DNA from: Acanthococcus lagerstroemiae
Taxonomy: Eukaryota; Arthropoda; Insecta; Hemiptera; Eriococcidae
Length of the DNA stretch: 64,000 nucleotides
Reading direction: 5' to 3'
Assembly (NCBI GenBank): GCA_031841125.1
Contig: CM063107.1
Span: 63,933,814 to 63,997,813 of the forward strand
Shown here: positions 42,692 through 54,797 of the stretch, piece after piece
Layout: every line of letters begins with the position of its first letter
Numbering within the stretch: the first letter of the stretch is position 1
Position numbers and translations under genes: made by a program
Notes under the pieces: generated by a model
The model's database searches: none
Seen by the model: the letters and a program-made list of their open reading frames with translations, nothing else
Told to the model about the DNA's origin: nothing

Positions 42692-42923
42692 CAGAGATGA
42701 AATTTGACTTTCAGTTTGGGGGGGGGGGGAGAAGAAAAAGATTCGCCGACAATTTTTTTTTAACCTGAAAATTTGCCGATTTCTTTATCAAAATATTTTT
42801 AATTGAAAAAAGAAATAAACAAACGTTCTTTAGAAAATGAAAAATTCAAATGAACAATTTCAAAATTTGCCGAATGCCAAATTATTGGGTGTTTCATTCC
42901 CCTCCCCCATAGTTTCGTCCCTG
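42692..42923 (+). mobile_element. hAT-like MITE, left copy of the pair
   Basis: 232 bp with termini CAGAGATGAAAT and CAGGGACGAAAC (reverse). It is internally similar to 43598-43869 and, in reverse, to 39364-40019. The interior is AT-rich apart from a G-run just inside the left end and a C-rich stretch near the right end. Confidence 0.75.
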
Positions 42924-43597
42924 CAAATGCAGATTGTAGCCTTATCCCCCCAAGCACTCACATTTGTGCAAATGAGCATACTCTAGTCTGGGATGGTAAG
43001 CTGGTAGGATGTTAGGAACACTTGAGAGGAGCACACAACTTCCTTTACACATTAAGGTGGTTGTTATTTACTCTTGGTGATTTTTTTTTTTCTGAATTTC
43101 CTACGATTCGTCTCCTAAATTGGTTCCAAAAAAGTAAAAAAAAAAAAATGAAAAAAAAAAGTTTTAGGCCGATCGGATTAGGGGAATCCGTGCCACAATC
43201 CTCCTTTCGTTCTTATGGGAAGAACACATGGAGTTTTGACTTTTGTTCCAGACCAAATTTCCCTTTCACCAGAACCAAAGCCGGTAAATTTAACGATAGA
43301 ACATTTGCTATCGGATTCAACTTGTGACATATTGGGAAATAAGTCTTTTGCTTTCAACTTTTAGATTTTAATAAAATGTTCAACTTTCTCAAATTTCAGG
43401 CTCTCGGTAAACAGAGAATCTAGTAAAAACAGAATAGTCATCGAAATTCAACACGTTTGCTACCGACTTTCAGATTCTCGAAATGTCTTCCACATTTTAC
43501 CTGTATTTCAACCCCTCAGATAACGTTCGATACTCAGCTTGAAACCTTCGGCTTTTGACTGACTAGTCTGTGACAGAAGTCCAGGGTACTCCATTTT

Positions 43598-43869
43598 CAG
43601 AAACGAAATTTGACTTTCAGTTTGGGTAGGTGGGGAAGAAAAATTTGCGAACAAATATTTTTTTAAACTAAAAATTCGCCACAAAATGTTTAAAAAATTA
43701 AAAATTTGCTGATTTTCTAATCAGAATATTTTTTAATTGAAAAATAAAGCAATCAAACAAATATTCATAAAAAATGAAAAATTCGAATGAACAGTTTCAA
43801 AATTTGTCGGCTGCCAACTTATTGGGGCGGTGTTTCAAACCCCCACATCCCCCTATAATTTCGTCCCTG
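43598..43869 (+). mobile_element. hAT-like MITE, right copy of the pair
   Basis: 272 bp with termini CAGAAACGAAAT and CAGGGACGAAAT (reverse). It has an extra short AT-rich segment compared with the left copy, so the two are not a recent exact duplication. Confidence 0.75.
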
Positions 43870-43877
43870 CTTAGAAA

Positions 43878-44510
43878 GTAAAAGGATGCTTCTTAGAAAA
43901 TCGGAATGTTTCAGTAACTGATATATATCTCAACAACAAAATGCGTTATACAATTTCTTTTTTAAGGATTTAGTAAAGTCTCGTCTCCTGTACCTTTTCT
44001 ATCCATAAAACATTTGTTACCTTTTTTCCAAAGGTGAATACTACGCGGTCAAACCCCTAGCTTTCCTTATCGTGGCTCGTAACCCATCACGTTTTCAATC
44101 ACTGTTCCTCATCCTTAATAATGTGAATTCAGAGAATTTCCCCGGGAAAAATCGTGGAAACTTTTGGGAAATACTTCTGGGCAGAAGTGAATGACAAGAA
44201 CGGAGACTTCAATAACACCAAGATGACCCTCAGACTGGCTTGAAAGCTGTTACTCAGTTTAACTTCCACGCCGTGGCCATTTTTTCACTCGGCCAACCTG
44301 GCTCACTGTTATGATATTTCATGCTAGGAAGTGGCTGAACTGTTTCATTCTTATGACTAGAGAAATCCCTCGCATTTAAGAACATGAATGTTTGTGAAGG
44401 TGTGTGTTCTGTAAATTATAGTCTGTAAAAACTGTTATCTCTACACTGTTCAGTCTCTTCAGTATGCCGGCTCTTCTTAGGGTCGGCACAGGCGAGCCTT
44501 ATACAATGGA
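43878..44510. other. No supported gene
   Basis: Unassigned sequence up to the ATA-type microsatellite. No motif or repeat pairing found. Confidence 0.4.
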
Positions 44511-44562
44511 AATAATAATATTAATAATAATAATATTAATAATAATAATAATAATAATAAAG
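44510..44562. repeat. (ATA)n microsatellite
   Basis: A run of AATAAT triplets with two TATT interruptions, about 50 bp. Confidence 0.93.
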
Positions 44563-44645
44563 TTCTAACTGACGCAACAGTGGCGCTTCTTGCGGTTTTA
44601 AATGTAAGTATATGGACAAACAAACGAGATACCGGAGAATGAATT

Positions 44646-45053
44646 GTGTTTGCTTTCGACAGCGGCGCTTGTGGTTGTAAATGTAAAAGTGAACGTATAA
44701 TAAAAGAAACAGATAGGAAGATGGACTTACATTGTGCCTACGGTCTCTGTAAGAGTGACTCGAGGTATCAACATAAGGAATCGATGCAAGGTGGTCATAT
44801 AGTTTCTACATGGCTTTTGAACTTAGAATCACGTGTTCTCAAAAAACAGATTTTGCTGGTTGGGTCCCTGTTCAAGTACAATCCTACTTTTTGTTCAAAG
44901 TTGGTTAGTGGAATAGACGCCCAGACTTCAGCTGAAAGGTCGATCCTATTACTAGGTCGCAAAGCGACCTGGCTTGTCTTATATGTCCGTGATACAAAAG
45001 AAGAAGTATTGGATCGTAATTATTTCAGCATTGACATGTTACAGATCATTTAA
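44646..45053 (+). CDS. Open frame with degraded THAP-like zinc finger
   Basis: An open frame of 135 codons; the likely start is an internal Met (codon 26, 44721) because upstream residues derive from a local 78-bp near-duplication (GGCGCTTNTNGNGGTTNTAAATGTAA at 44583 and 44662). From there HCAYGLCKSDSRY resembles the beginning of THAP domains (C-x4-C) in transposase-related proteins. About 47 residues later, FCSKLVSG resembles the closing C-x2-H..F box, with the His replaced by Leu. The usual Trp and AVPTIF-like segments are not evident. It is likely a decayed P-element- or THAP-derived exon; a functional gene is doubtful. Confidence 0.4.
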   Translation: MFAFDSGACGCKCKSERIIKETDRKMDLHCAYGLCKSDSRYQHKESMQGGHIVSTWLLNLESRVLKKQILLVGSLFKYNPTFCSKLVSGIDAQTSAERSILLLGRKATWLVLYVRDTKEEVLDRNYFSIDMLQII

Positions 45054-45619
45054 AAATATTTTTTAAAGCTCTAAAATGAAAAAAATTAACAGTTTCTTAT
45101 ATCCATAGCTTCATTTTTCTTTTCTCGTCGTGGCGTATCTTTGTCCACGGCGAGGAAAACAAGTAGCTGGCTGTTTCTCATGAGCCAGGAGAGGAAACTC
45201 ACAGTGGTGGCTCATGAAATTTTCAAGACGCCTTCCCCCTTTTCTTGGTGACAGTATGACTTGGGCCAAATGTCAGAATTATTGTAATATCAGATACTCA
45301 TACATCAACTATTCTCAACAAAAAATTACAGAGAAGACTTGTTCAAAAAAAATTAAAAATTAAAAACTGGAATCATGGGTCGATTTTTTGAAATTACACA
45401 CGAACAGATTTTACGATAGGTCAGATTGCAAATCTAATGATCGTTTCATCATCTTGATCATGATCTGTCTGATCATTTCTAGATTTGTGACCTTTTCCAT
45501 ACATGTTTCAAAATCTAAGAGCCAGAAATATCTACCTATTAAATACTTATTTTCTAAACACAGTTGCTACTGCGTAATCCTGAATATCCTTGATCTCCTT
45601 TTTTTATAAATTCCAGTCT
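45054..45619. other. No supported gene
   Basis: AT-rich stretch with a short inverted pair CTCATGAGCCA and TGGCTCATGA(A) (about 45177 and 45208). The frame at 45388-45609 has no known motif. Confidence 0.4.
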
Positions 45620-45790
45620 CTAAGATCATACTGATTTGCAGGTTGTAAGTAAATCATTTAAAAAATTGAAAAAAATCGCGGATTCTGGTCAGGTTATTTA
45701 AAAAAGAAACGGATCTTGGAACATGAGACATATCATGATCCATGATCATTTTAATCTTTTCGATCTTTAGATGATGATTTAGCTCAAGTT
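45620..45790. repeat. Dispersed repeat (partner 42480-42685)
   Basis: Second copy of the GATC-rich repeat, same orientation. It also contains ATCATGATCCATGATCAT, a local near-palindrome. Confidence 0.6.
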
Positions 45791-45879
45791 TTGCGAACGT
45801 TTCATCTTAAATAATTCATTAAAAAAGAGACAAGGATTCAGATTATAGATCTATTGATCGTTATGTGATTAATCGCGGA

Positions 45880-46055
45880 TCAGATGGAGGCTTGGAGGGA
45901 CGGCTTCGGTGTGCTGCTGAGAACATAGTGCCTTCCAAAGGATCGCCTCGGACTGCAATGAGTGGGGCAGGCTGGGAGAGGCTTTTGCCCGATTCTAGGG
46001 CCACGAGTGCGCACTGTAGTATGTACTTGTAAAAATAAAGCTTGATATGATGTAT
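45880..46055 (+). pseudogene. Possible LINE 3' remnant
   Basis: In one frame the sequence reads AGRGFCPILGPRVRTVVCTCKNKA before a stop, followed by AAAAATAAAGC. Similar Cys/Gly/Arg-rich ends occur at the C terminus of some LINE ORF2 copies. The match rests on general resemblance only, and the limits are unclear. Confidence 0.25.
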
Positions 46056-47740
46056 GAGTGTTGGTGAGCGCAATGCTAACTTATTGTAGTAACAAACCCT
46101 GCTACTAGATGCTGAGTCCAAAGCACTCAATGTATTTTTATTGGAGTTTCCAGTATAGGGGTAGTCCAGTGTATTGGTGGCTACTCGACACATCCATGTA
46201 ACAATATCTTTCCCTGCAGGGGTTGGACTCTTTCAAGTTCTTTTTTGTTTTACTGAATCTCAATTTTCCCGACTGGAACCACAAATTTATCAACTCCAAA
46301 AATTTTCCAACTTTTTAGGGGGCCCGGGGGAATTACTTCCAGGTCCTTTCCCCCATGAGTACGACCCAGGTCCAGTATAATGATTGTTGGTCTCGTTCAT
46401 CAACGGTAGAGATTTGAAGATGGTCACAAGCAGTAGATAGTTGGGGATCTCTAACATAATTCCAAAATTGCAAGTAAAAAATCACGTTTCGAAACATCCC
46501 CTCTCTTTGCACGGAGTAACTTGATAAATTTCAGTCGAATTCTTTCCTGTTGACATCTTTATTGACGTGCGCGTTAATCAGCGGATTTTGGCTCGAAAAT
46601 TCAGGAACCGCCTTGTTGATGTTTAATAATTTACCTTTTCGGAGATAAGGAAACGTAATCCGAACGCTGGAAAAAATTACGAGTAGAACGTTGCTGCTTA
46701 AAAATAAGGAGAAACGAGAAGACTAAAAAAAGAGCTGTAAGATAGTTAAAAGAAGTTTATACGTTTTTAAGTCTTCGCCGAAAACAAGGCGGCGGTTTCC
46801 CCCTTTACACGGAGAGCTTCAAATTATCAAGAAATTAGTTGCGAGAATCGGGTTTGAAGAGCATTCTTATCCACCAATAACTCAGCAGTAATCTACATAC
46901 AAGTAAGCCTTAAAGGTCCCCCTTTATTTCTCGGTATTAGCATAAGTCTCTCTAACCACAGCCCGTTTTTCACTTTTCGCGGCTGCCTCTATTTATTTTT
47001 TTTTTGTTTTAAGTTTACCTTGTTAAAAAAAAACTTTTAATACTCGAGTTTTTGTTTTTAAAGGAGTAAAAGTGAAAAAATGAAAAAGTTTAAAGTGGAA
47101 GTTATTTAATTTCATTAAGGTTTATTTAAATCTCCGAAAAGTTTCGCTTAAATATCTACGTAGCGTTTTCGCACCTAAATGAAGCGTTAAATTATTTTCA
47201 CAAAACACGGGATTGTTTTGTACGAATTATTATCGAGGTGCGGACTTCGCGAATAATAAAAGTTGCACCTAGTTTTGTATTATGTTCTGTTGGATTACAA
47301 TATGGTATAATTAATTCCAAGGTGATTTATTACTATTGCTATAGTGAGCGTATTTGATTGCAGAACTACACTGACTAGCAAAAATTTTAGGACACCTTGT
47401 TTTCCTCTGGGGGAGAGTGGGACGATTGTGCTCACCGGGCCCGAATGGCTGGTTATTCAAAGTTGAATTGACTGGGAAAAACTTTCTCTAAAGATTATAC
47501 CCACACCTATCTACTTGTCTTTTCCGTTCCGAAAAATTTCCATACCTTTTACGCACTCAGAATTGAACGATAATAGCATAGGTGAAAGGAGCAATATTCA
47601 CTAACCATTGGGGTACTTTTGCGCACTAGTGGAGTAATTGTGCACGTAGGAAACGGCCTATAAGAGGCGCATCTGTCAGGAAAAAAATTTATTGCACTGT
47701 CAATTGTACATGAAATTTACTGACATTTTAATATAATGTG
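46056..47740. other. No supported gene
   Basis: Unassigned. A word TTTTAGGACACCTTG near 47388 resembles Tc1-like termini but has no partner. A block from 47408 with GGGGAGAGTGGGACGATTGTGC, followed by GGAGTAATTGTGCAC (about 47631), may be an old MITE. Confidence 0.35.
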
Positions 47741-47749
47741 GAAAAAACT

Positions 47750-48450
47750 ATCAGTTTTCACTTTTTTTTTCTTTTTGTTCCAAAAATCCTAAACCATTAA
47801 ATTGAAAAGATATAACGGTTTTTTCCAGAAAAAATTCAACCCATCTACAGCACCGCATCTCTAAAGCCTCAATCTTTCTCTTCTCTGGTTTTCCTGTAGT
47901 CCATGTTTCACATCCATACACGGCTACACTCCAAACGTAAGTTTTCAAGAATAATTTTTTGATTTCCACATTGATTTTTGATTTGAAAAAATTGCTTTTT
48001 CGATAAAATTCTAATTTGGCTCATGCTATTCTACTACTAATATCCCTTCTATTTCTTCCATCTTTTGTTCTTTTACTCCCTAAATAGCAAAATTCGCTTA
48101 CTTCCTCAATTACTTCCTGCCCAATATTAATTTATATTTAAGCTATCATATTCACATAGGTCACATACCATTAGTTTATTTTAATTTTTATTTATTCTCA
48201 TACGATATTCTATGCTCAAAATCTCCTCCATTCCATTTAATATGTTTTCCAAATCAGTAGGTACTCCTAGCTTATGAGACAATATCATCTGCAAATCTGA
48301 GTATCTTTAGATACTCGCTCTCCATGTATAGTGACACCTGCTTCAAAATTTTCTTTTATTTCATTTATAACCTACTCCAACTGTAGCAAATTCCAAATTT
48401 GACCAAGGATCAGCTCTAATTTTTAATGAAAATGAAAAATGAATAATATT
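47750..48450 (-). pseudogene. RTE-like retrotransposon ORF2 relic, minus strand
   Basis: On the minus strand, shifting frames read LRFADDIV (the catalytic FADD box), MEEIL..EYRMRIN, GQEVIEEVSEFCYLGS, DISSRIA, KSKINVEIKKLFLKTYVWSV and AVYGCETWTTGKPEKRKIEALEMRCCRWV. This is the normal order from RT palm to the C-terminal region in RTE-like elements. Stops and small deletions are frequent. It serves as the reference for the split copy at 12290-15995. Confidence 0.8.
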
Positions 48451-48689
48451 TCATATTATCGTGACTATATTAGTGTTGGGGGTGGGGGGGGGTTCTACAA
48501 AAAATATAGTGTGCCCAAGCACACTCGGCACACCTGGCGGACACGCTTATGCATTCCAACTATTCCTAGTTCGAGCCTCTTCATTTCTCTGAAGATTCTC
48601 TAATCTTCCAACTCCATTTACACTACTCACATTCCGAGTTCCTATTTTAATTTCGCCTTTCTTTTTAAAACTTTACAATGATGATGGTC

Positions 48690-49000
48690 GTCTCCAAGTA
48701 GCTCTCTCCCAAACATCCGAATGGGAAACTATTTACGTCCGGAAAAATTATATACCAGTTGGGATACCATCATCAGTAATTAAAATGTATTTGGAAAAGT
48801 TACATTCCCTGGAAAGAGATACTGTTGTAGTTTTCCATTGTTTTCAACAGGGTTTATCTGTTAGAGATGGTCTTCTCCTAGATGCTACTGGTCGCGATTT
48901 TAATAACACTACATAACCTTATAGAGTGATTTTTTTTCTTCATCTTTTCACGCTTAAGCCCCCTCATCACGGCAAGGTATCACTCAAGAGGAGGTTCAAC
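48690..49000. repeat. LINE-like 3' repeat copy (partners 20564-20870 and 3030-3130)
   Basis: It contains the ACATCCGAATGGGAAACT block, AGGGTTTATCTGTTAGAG and then GCTTAAGCCCCCTCATCACG, which in reverse matches 3040-3100. It therefore links the other two fragments into one family. Confidence 0.62.
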
Positions 49001-49109
49001 ACAGTAAAAATCATATATTCTCGAAATGCAGTATCTAATGATGATAGAATGAAATGCATGAACACCGGATAGTAACCCTATTGACGAAATTGGGCAAAAT
49101 TCAGCTCCT

Positions 49110-49445
49110 GGTTGTAGCGGATTTTCAGTTTTCCGCTGCAAAATTATGAGAATCAATGCAGCGTTTATACAATTCTGCAGCGTTACACTGCAATGTGAGC
49201 AGATCTAACAGCAGACCTGAAGAGTTGTCCGCTGCGGATTTTGAAATAATTCCGCAGAGTACACATATAGAGATAGCAGCGTTACGCAGCAATTTAAAAC
49301 AATTATCCACTGCACTACTGCTGATGTGGATGATGAAACTTAGCAGGATTCAGCGGTTAAATGTTGGATCGTACAGCAGCGTTTCATTTTACTGCGACTA
49401 AGTAGCGGAACGCTGCGGATAATTCAATTTTTTTCAGCAGCTAAG
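49110..49445. repeat. Module dense in GCAGCG / CCGCTGC words, copy 1
   Basis: Over about 330 bp the words GCAGCG, GCTGCGG, CCGCTGC and TAGCGG appear more than ten times in otherwise AT-rich DNA. A segment near 49128 (TTTTCCGCTGCAAAAT) recurs at 52568. The pattern resembles subterminal transposase-binding repeats. The ends could not be paired with confidence. Confidence 0.6.
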
Positions 49446-52127
49446 GTTGATATCAGAATGAAACAAAATGGCTGTAGCTACCGGTGATGTTACCTTCAGG
49501 CTTCAAGGTTGTCGCCAAGTCGGCACCAGATAAACGTTTGCGGCTTAACGGCTATCTGGTTCGATCTCACAGTTTCTGTTTCCAACTTCCAAGTTAGCAG
49601 TTGCGCATTGCGTTTTTGAGTTCAGTTCAGAATTTTGTGTTGAGAAGGTAATTTACTGGTAAGCATGCCATTTGTATAAGGAATGCACGCGAAATACGGC
49701 GCACGAATTTAAATCGTTGGAACTGTATGTTGTCGCATGTATGAATGGTACTTCCAGTGTTCCATTTCAGTTTTTCTCTGGGTAAAACTCCAACTTCAGG
49801 GTACTCAACCCTCTCATACTTCAGGTACCAGGTCGCTACTGACATCAACCACTGCCACTGCCGCTCCAACAACTAGTGTCATGTGCTGGACTGTCAGCCT
49901 CAACAACCAGTGCCAGACAGTGCTCGACTGTCATGAACTTCTACCACTGCATCTCTTGGCTATGGCTCCGATCACTCTCGTCTGCAGCATGTGCAATACA
50001 GGAATGTTTCCCAGAAATTTTTCAATCAAAAATACGAAAAATGTGAGCCCCCCCCCCTGTCCAAAGAAAAAAAGTAGAAAGAAAAGAGAAATCAAATCAG
50101 GAATGTTTCGGGAAACGCTTAATATTATCTGGAAATTGAGAATCACTACTGAAAAACCAACCAATGTGATGGACAACCAATATCTGATAAAAAACCCAAT
50201 CTGGTATATTAGCCCGAACTGACAGTCCAAAACTGATGAAGAGCCTTAAAGTTTCCAACATCCTAAAACTGACGTGTTTTTTTGTTTTTTTTTAAATAGG
50301 TAGCTGATTATTGTCGCGTTTTTTCCTTCCCTGTTTCATTTTCAAGTGAACCACCCTTCTTTTTCGCATGATGAAAAATCGCACCCCTAATTATTCATTG
50401 GGTTAATCAGCTTCGGCGTGGGAAAATTCCGAAAATGCTCTCTAGGCTGGTCCTGCAGCCGTTCAAAAGATTTCTACTTGACTTTTTGTACCCTGTGTTT
50501 TAAAACGCGCGCGCATATCGTGGGGGGGGGTTGGCGGCTTTCATAAGTGATAACCTGTCTTGAAGGTTCTGTATGCGTGAAAAGTCAATAACATTCATTC
50601 GAACTATTTCAAGAGGCTTAGAAAATGTTCATATTTTGTACACATCTCTGTCAAGAAGGTCCACTTTGTCTTGTCGGTATAAAGTCGAGGGGCGGAGGTC
50701 ATACTAGACCGAATTACCTTTCGAATGAGACCTTAACCAGCTGTGTAACGTTACTGGAAGATATTTTTTCAGTCTTTTTGATAATGAGGTACAGAAAAGC
50801 TGTATTTTGAGAAAAATGCTTTCGAAAGTTTGCAAAGTGATTAAGAGTGAAAACTTCCATTAAGAAAAAAACTGGAGTCGACAACCTGGGCCCTTTTTGT
50901 TTCTATGCATTTCATACCCTGGAGCTTGAATGGAATGAGACCTCAAAAAATGGTACAGCGGAGCTGAAAGAACCAAATCGCTAAAAACCCAAAAATTGAT
51001 TTTTGGTCAAAATTTAAATTAAAAAAAATCAGCTGTACAGCCAAAATTGTGATCGCCAAAGTGGGCCCTTTCAACAGAGATGTATGCATTAAATTGTTTT
51101 TAATGTGGCTAGTAGGCATAACCAGCCTAGTATTCAAAGAAGTCCGCCCTTGACCAAAGGAGGGGGTGTTGGTGAGCATTGAAAAAATCTGGAAAAGTCA
51201 GGGACATTGATTCTCGGAAGAAAGTGGACAACTTGTGAAAAGTGGTGGATAGTCAAAACGTGGCTAATTTTTTACTTCGTTTATGGAATAGTGTGAAAAG
51301 AAATCCATTTTTACTTGTTATTATGTAATATATTTCTCTGGATAAATCGAAGAAAATTGAGTACGATGAGTCCGATGAACGAGAGAACCTGAATTGTCGG
51401 AATATTATAGGTAAATATTGTATAAATATGAGATTTGAAAATCTTATGGAATACTTGTAGGAAGAATAGGAAGGTGATATCAGTCGGTCAAAATATGTTC
51501 AAAAAATTATGAAAGTCTCAAGTATGTTGGAGGATGCAGAAAGCAGGGTGGAACTTCAAAAAAGCAAAGTGAATGGAGTCCCCTTGTGACAATATCAAAT
51601 ACTTCATGGAAGTGATGCGATGAATTACCAGAAGACAGAATCAGAAATGAATACAAAATAAAATTTATGTCTCTAGGCAAGGAGTGCAATGACGTTATCA
51701 GTGTACGAGAATGGGGCCTCAAAGATAAATGAGTGGGATCCCCGCGATGACTTTGCTAGCAGAAGAAACTCATTCCGGCTATGAATTGTGATTAATTGAA
51801 AGAGTATCAAGATGAAATATTGGGAAAAGTTATTTAGTTAGATCAGTTGAGGTGCATTAAAGAAGAAATGTATTCTTTTAATTTCAAGCAATAGAATATG
51901 AGGGCAAGAAGGATATAGAGAATGTTTTTCTCGGTGTTTTAAGAATCATTCATCCTCAATCAGCGTGATTCAAAAACTGATTAAGTACAGAATAACAATC
52001 GAGCAGTGAAAAATAGGAGAAAGGTGAGATTGAGATGAAGGTTTTTGTTTTTGGTTCAAGTAGGAGAGAATTGGGAATAAGATAGTAGGGCCATGTAATG
52101 ATGTATCAGGGCCCTGAAGAAAAAGTG

Positions 52128-52129
<2 letters not shown>
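49446..52129. other. No supported gene
   Basis: Frames such as 49737-50222 show no known motif and depend on a C-run (50047-50055). A G-run occurs at 50520-50530. No element ends were matched. Confidence 0.4.

Positions 52130-52182
<53 letters not shown>
52130..52182. repeat. (GA)n microsatellite
   Basis: About 26 uninterrupted GA dinucleotides. Confidence 0.97.
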
Positions 52183-52187
<5 letters not shown>

Positions 52188-52519
52188 AAGAATTGCAGAA
52201 CATAAGCCTTACCAAATTGATTGTTGCTTCTAACTGTGTGTAATTTCTAAAAACGAACTTGAAAATACCATGTAACTATTCAACATTATAATTTATCTCA
52301 GAGACAAATGTGGTCACCAAATCACATGAAGTCACCAATGAGGTCACCCGTATTCTTGGATTTGAGCAATTTTGAAAGTTTTATACTCATACTTAAATAT
52401 ACTCGTAATTTCAAGAATCATTGATATTATTAATTTTTTTGGCGACCAGTTACTTTGTATTTTTACTATATTTCAATTTTATAAATTGTAAATGAGAAGA
52501 GAAACTGCAATACGCTGTC
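52183..52519. other. No supported feature
   Basis: AT-rich unassigned sequence between the GA tract and the second GCAGC module. Confidence 0.35.
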
Positions 52520-52922
52520 TACCGCAGAGTAGAGAATTGTAGCTGCGGACCACAGCTAGAACTACTGTTTTTCCGCTGCAAAATGCCGCAGCAGAATCGA
52601 TTTATTTCCACCACGGAATAAAAATCCAGCAGAGAATAGCTACTGAAAAACCATTTGAATCAGCTGCTGATTCTGATTTCATCAGCAATGTAACGCAGTG
52701 ATCAACGGGTCATGAACGCTGCTGACAGATTTTTTCTCCGCACCACTGCGAACATGTTTTTGCTGCGAAACGCTTTTGACACTTTGGTTTTCCGCATCAG
52801 CAGCGAACGCGACTGTCTCACTCAGGATCGCTGCGTGGTGCTGCGGATTTCTTATGCAAAAATCGTCAATAGGGAGGCTCATGTCAACCTGATCACTTTT
52901 TCCGCCGCTAAGGAGCGCTAAA
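52520..52922. repeat. Module dense in GCAGCG / CCGCTGC words, copy 2
   Basis: Same word composition as 49110-49445, with the shared TTTTTCCGCTGCAAAATGCC and repeated TGCTGCGG, AACGCTGCTGA and CTGCGAA(C/A). Short frames on both strands (52682-52921) are by-products. Confidence 0.6.
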
Positions 52923-54790
52923 ATATGAAGTGGTTCAAGGTATAATTAGCACGGTAAAACAGCTTCCTCTTCCTTACACAACTACATACCTAAGTAGATG
53001 GCGGAGAAGGTCCTTTATGCCCGGTTCTCGCTTACAGAACCCATCCCAATGGAAAACTCGATTTTGATGGTGGTGACACTGAGCCCTTTCCTTTGCCAAC
53101 CCTTCAATTCAGTTCCTAGTTGTACTGAACGCATCGAGGTCTTTTTGAGATGACGCACGGTCTTCAATGAACCTGTTTTTCACGAACCCCGCGCCGAGAC
53201 CGTTTAGAAGGCCAATCCACTTAACCCAGGCGTCCCCGAACAGGTTGAACCAAATATACGAGTTCGAGAGGAGCAGAAAAATGAGAACAAATAATGAAAA
53301 ACGGAAAGGTGGCGAACTCTATTATTTGAAACAATCGATTATTCGTTTTCGGTAGACCGGCCAGAGCACCGGGAAAATAAACAGATCTTCCGTCGGTTCC
53401 GGCTATTGTTTTTAAATTCATACGATGCGGACCCGATCCACGCCTTCATCTCATTTGTCAGTTTGTCAGCCGGCATGACCTATCGGGTCCTTAACTGCAC
53501 TCCGCGCGGTACATATCAAAGATATTCCCCATCGTGACTAACGTTTTACTTTTAATCATTTTTTTGACGTATGATATTTTTAAAAAGACTATCGACGAGA
53601 TGTCGGCAACGCGTGTGGGTATTGCACGATTTTATTTTTTGGGTGTAATACTCTCTGATGGGTATTAATAGGCCGAATATATGTTGTAAATTTTTTTACA
53701 CAAAATTATAACTTAGCGCCGAGGCGAATTCGTCGGATCTTTTTTTCCGGATACGGCTTGATTTGCACGTTAATTAGACCGAATTTAACCGCTAGCACAC
53801 TTTCCTCCGTTTCCCCTCTCTCTCGCTCCTCGCGATGTAAAGATATATGGAAACAAAGAAAACGCTGGAATTACAATGCAGCCTCCATTTGCGATCCATT
53901 ATCAGGTAAGTTTTGTATACGCCGTGTGTATTCGTTTATAAGGAATTCTTTTTTCGTACACGCCCAGCAGATACGTACAAAAAACAATTAAAGTTTGATA
54001 ACAATGGTTGTAAACGGGTCCTTACAACAAAGAGACAAATTTATTATTATACGTATACGTCCTTATGTAAATGCGAAAGTTATTTGAAAAGGTCCGGCAT
54101 CGTGTCCGCGGCGAAAGCATCAGCAGGGAAAGGAAAAACGTGTGAGAGGAAATGCAAGAAAAAGCAGCCACGTATCACTAATGTTTATTATCCCTGCAAA
54201 CGGGCTGCACGGGCTCGCCGTGGACTTGGGATACATTTCTTTCGAATCAGGGATGACCAAGATACGCCGCTCATTCTGGTGGGTTAATTCTCTGGGGTCG
54301 TAATTCAACTCGCCCTTACTAGATACCTGAATCGGTACTTCGTGCGAATGTCTTACTCGGAAGCTACACTCTGGTTCATTCTGTTCTTTCTCATCAACTT
54401 AAGCTCATCAAAATGCTCATTTTCTTGATAAATTCCATGAGCGCAACCCCCCTCCCCTAAAAAAACAACAACAAGAAACTCGAAAATATACGAGTGACAC
54501 GTGACAGGTTCCATGAGCCCCCCTCCCAGCCACTGAAAGTCGTCCATTCCCACTTACGATAGTCCAATAAACGAAGCTCCAAAATTTGGGTAAATATATG
54601 CTGCCGGACAAAAGTCTTGATCCACCCGCCAAGAATACGTTACTATGTTCTGATGGTAAATAATTGCACGCGAATGACTCGAAGTGAAGATTAAATATTC
54701 TCTTATTGTTTTCCTATTTACATCTGTTCCGTAGAACACTCGCCATACAGAAAATTGAGGGAAATAGTATATTAAGTGACTAGTGTGCAA
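52923..54790. other. No supported gene
   Basis: Frames at 53758-53991 and 53913-54287 have no known motif. A consensus splice donor (ATCAG|GTAAGT at about 53905) is present but no partner exon is evident. Confidence 0.4.
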
Positions 54791-54797
54791 AGTAACC

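Larger units (their letters stand above)
42692..43869. mobile_element. Composite-like hAT pair with one outer 8-bp TSD
   Basis: Two same-orientation MITEs, 42692-42923 and 43598-43869, each begin CAGARAYGAAATTTGACTTT and end TTTCGTCCCTG. The only duplication is outside the pair: CTTAGAAA at 42684-42691 and again at 43870-43877. The inner flanks (CAAATGCA after copy 1, TCCATTTT before copy 2) match neither each other nor the outer pair. The 674 bp between them (42924-43597) contains an open frame at 43022-43327 without known motifs. Either the pair moved as one unit or a longer parental element carried duplicated ends. Confidence 0.72.

Noticed and set aside
43022..43327. A 101-aa gene carried between the two hAT MITEs
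   Set aside because: The frame crosses A-runs and has no motif; it could be chance.
47375..47402. Tc1/mariner terminus (TTTTAGGACACC-like)
   Set aside because: No opposite terminus, TA duplication or transposase was found nearby.
51970..52215. Leu/Ser-repeat protein on the minus strand
   Set aside because: It is a translation of the GA microsatellite.
53758..54287. Spliced host exon with a GTAAGT donor near 53905
   Set aside because: A single donor-like word without a recognisable coding domain or matching acceptor is not sufficient.
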